The translations under genes and the position numbers were made by a program. DNA of 64,000 nt from an uncultured Phaeodactylibacter sp. (GTDB lineage Bacteria; Bacteroidota; Bacteroidia; Chitinophagales; Saprospiraceae), in NCBI GenBank assembly GCA_913057245.1, contig CAJXNH010000005.1, positions 1 to 64,000 on the forward strand, written 5' to 3'. Position 1 is the stretch's first letter, and the number at the start of each line of letters is the position of its first letter. The notes under the pieces are model-generated. The model worked only from the letters and a program-made list of their open reading frames with translations. It did no database searches and was not told where the DNA came from. Below are positions 63,957 to 64,000 of this stretch, in pieces.

Positions 63957-64000
63957 ATGAAAGTCGCTGTTGTTGGTGTAACGGGCCTGGTGGGCACCGT
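63957..64000 (+). CDS. asd: Aspartate-semialdehyde dehydrogenase (3' partial)
   Basis: Only the first 14 codons are visible, reading MKVAVVGVTGLVGT, the Rossmann start of Asd, which makes aspartate semialdehyde for lysine, threonine and methionine synthesis. The gene runs off the window. The call rests on this short start and the good promoter. Confidence 0.7.
   Translation, partial: MKVAVVGVTGLVGT

Overview
The window is chromosomal DNA of a Bacteroidota, most likely a Saprospiria/Lewinella-type marine or aquatic bacterium. The sequence evidence is: several secreted proteins ending in type IX secretion (T9SS) C-terminal domains, a giant SprB-repeat/gliding-type surface protein, a T9SS plug-like protein, TonB receptors paired with DUF4249 and imelysin lipoproteins, the FtsX-DUF3098-UppP-TruB gene block, DUF4199 and DUF547 proteins, and Bacteroidota-type promoters (TAnnTTTG, often with TTG about 18-20 bases upstream). 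GC content is moderate to high, with AT-rich exceptions. There is no phage, plasmid backbone, CRISPR array, rRNA or large island. Genes are dense on both strands.

Layout. 1-1737: 3' part of a PKD/T9SS surface protein with a sharp internal composition change. 1938-9753: two divergent polytopic GT-C-like membrane proteins that share a C-terminal beta-sandwich, a dihydroorotase-like protein lacking its metal ligands, two DUF4199 membrane proteins and a DPM1-like glycosyltransferase. 9817-22019: three M28 metallopeptidases, an STN-type TonB receptor with a DUF4249 lipoprotein, a Crp-like regulator, a thioredoxin-like T9SS protein coupled to DUF547, and small secreted proteins. 22028-30288: housekeeping genes leuS, ftsX, uppP and truB, with a PD-(D/E)XK Rpn-like nuclease carrying an in-frame 21-bp minisatellite. 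30360-39160: an Asp-box (sortilin-like) protein, then a probable metal-uptake operon of DUF4856 lipoprotein, imelysin lipoprotein, HTTM/gamma-carboxylase-like membrane protein and TonB receptor. 39162-44669: an unknown secreted protein and the SprB-like protein. 44905-45063: a 159-bp terminal-inverted-repeat element. 45155-47431: gap and pgk. 47933-48575: two tandem tRNA-Glu genes, a GIY-YIG gene and a tRNA-Glu fragment split by a 55-bp double hairpin. 48604-63774: tolC-hlyD-GT gene set, T9SS plug, mpg, guaB/tadA divergent pair, pcm, phosphohexomutase, a second Rpn-like nuclease, GNAT, dgkA and a lamin-tail surface protein. 63957-64000: start of asd.

The most unusual items are the GIY-YIG/tRNA-Glu module, the small inverted-repeat element, the imelysin-HTTM-TonB operon in which the HTTM protein keeps the lysine that is catalytic in vitamin K-dependent carboxylase, the metal-ligand-free dihydroorotase homologue, a G10 tract in a membrane glycosyltransferase-like gene, and the apparently leaderless divergent guaB/tadA promoters. 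Domain names are assigned from recognised motifs, not from database searches.
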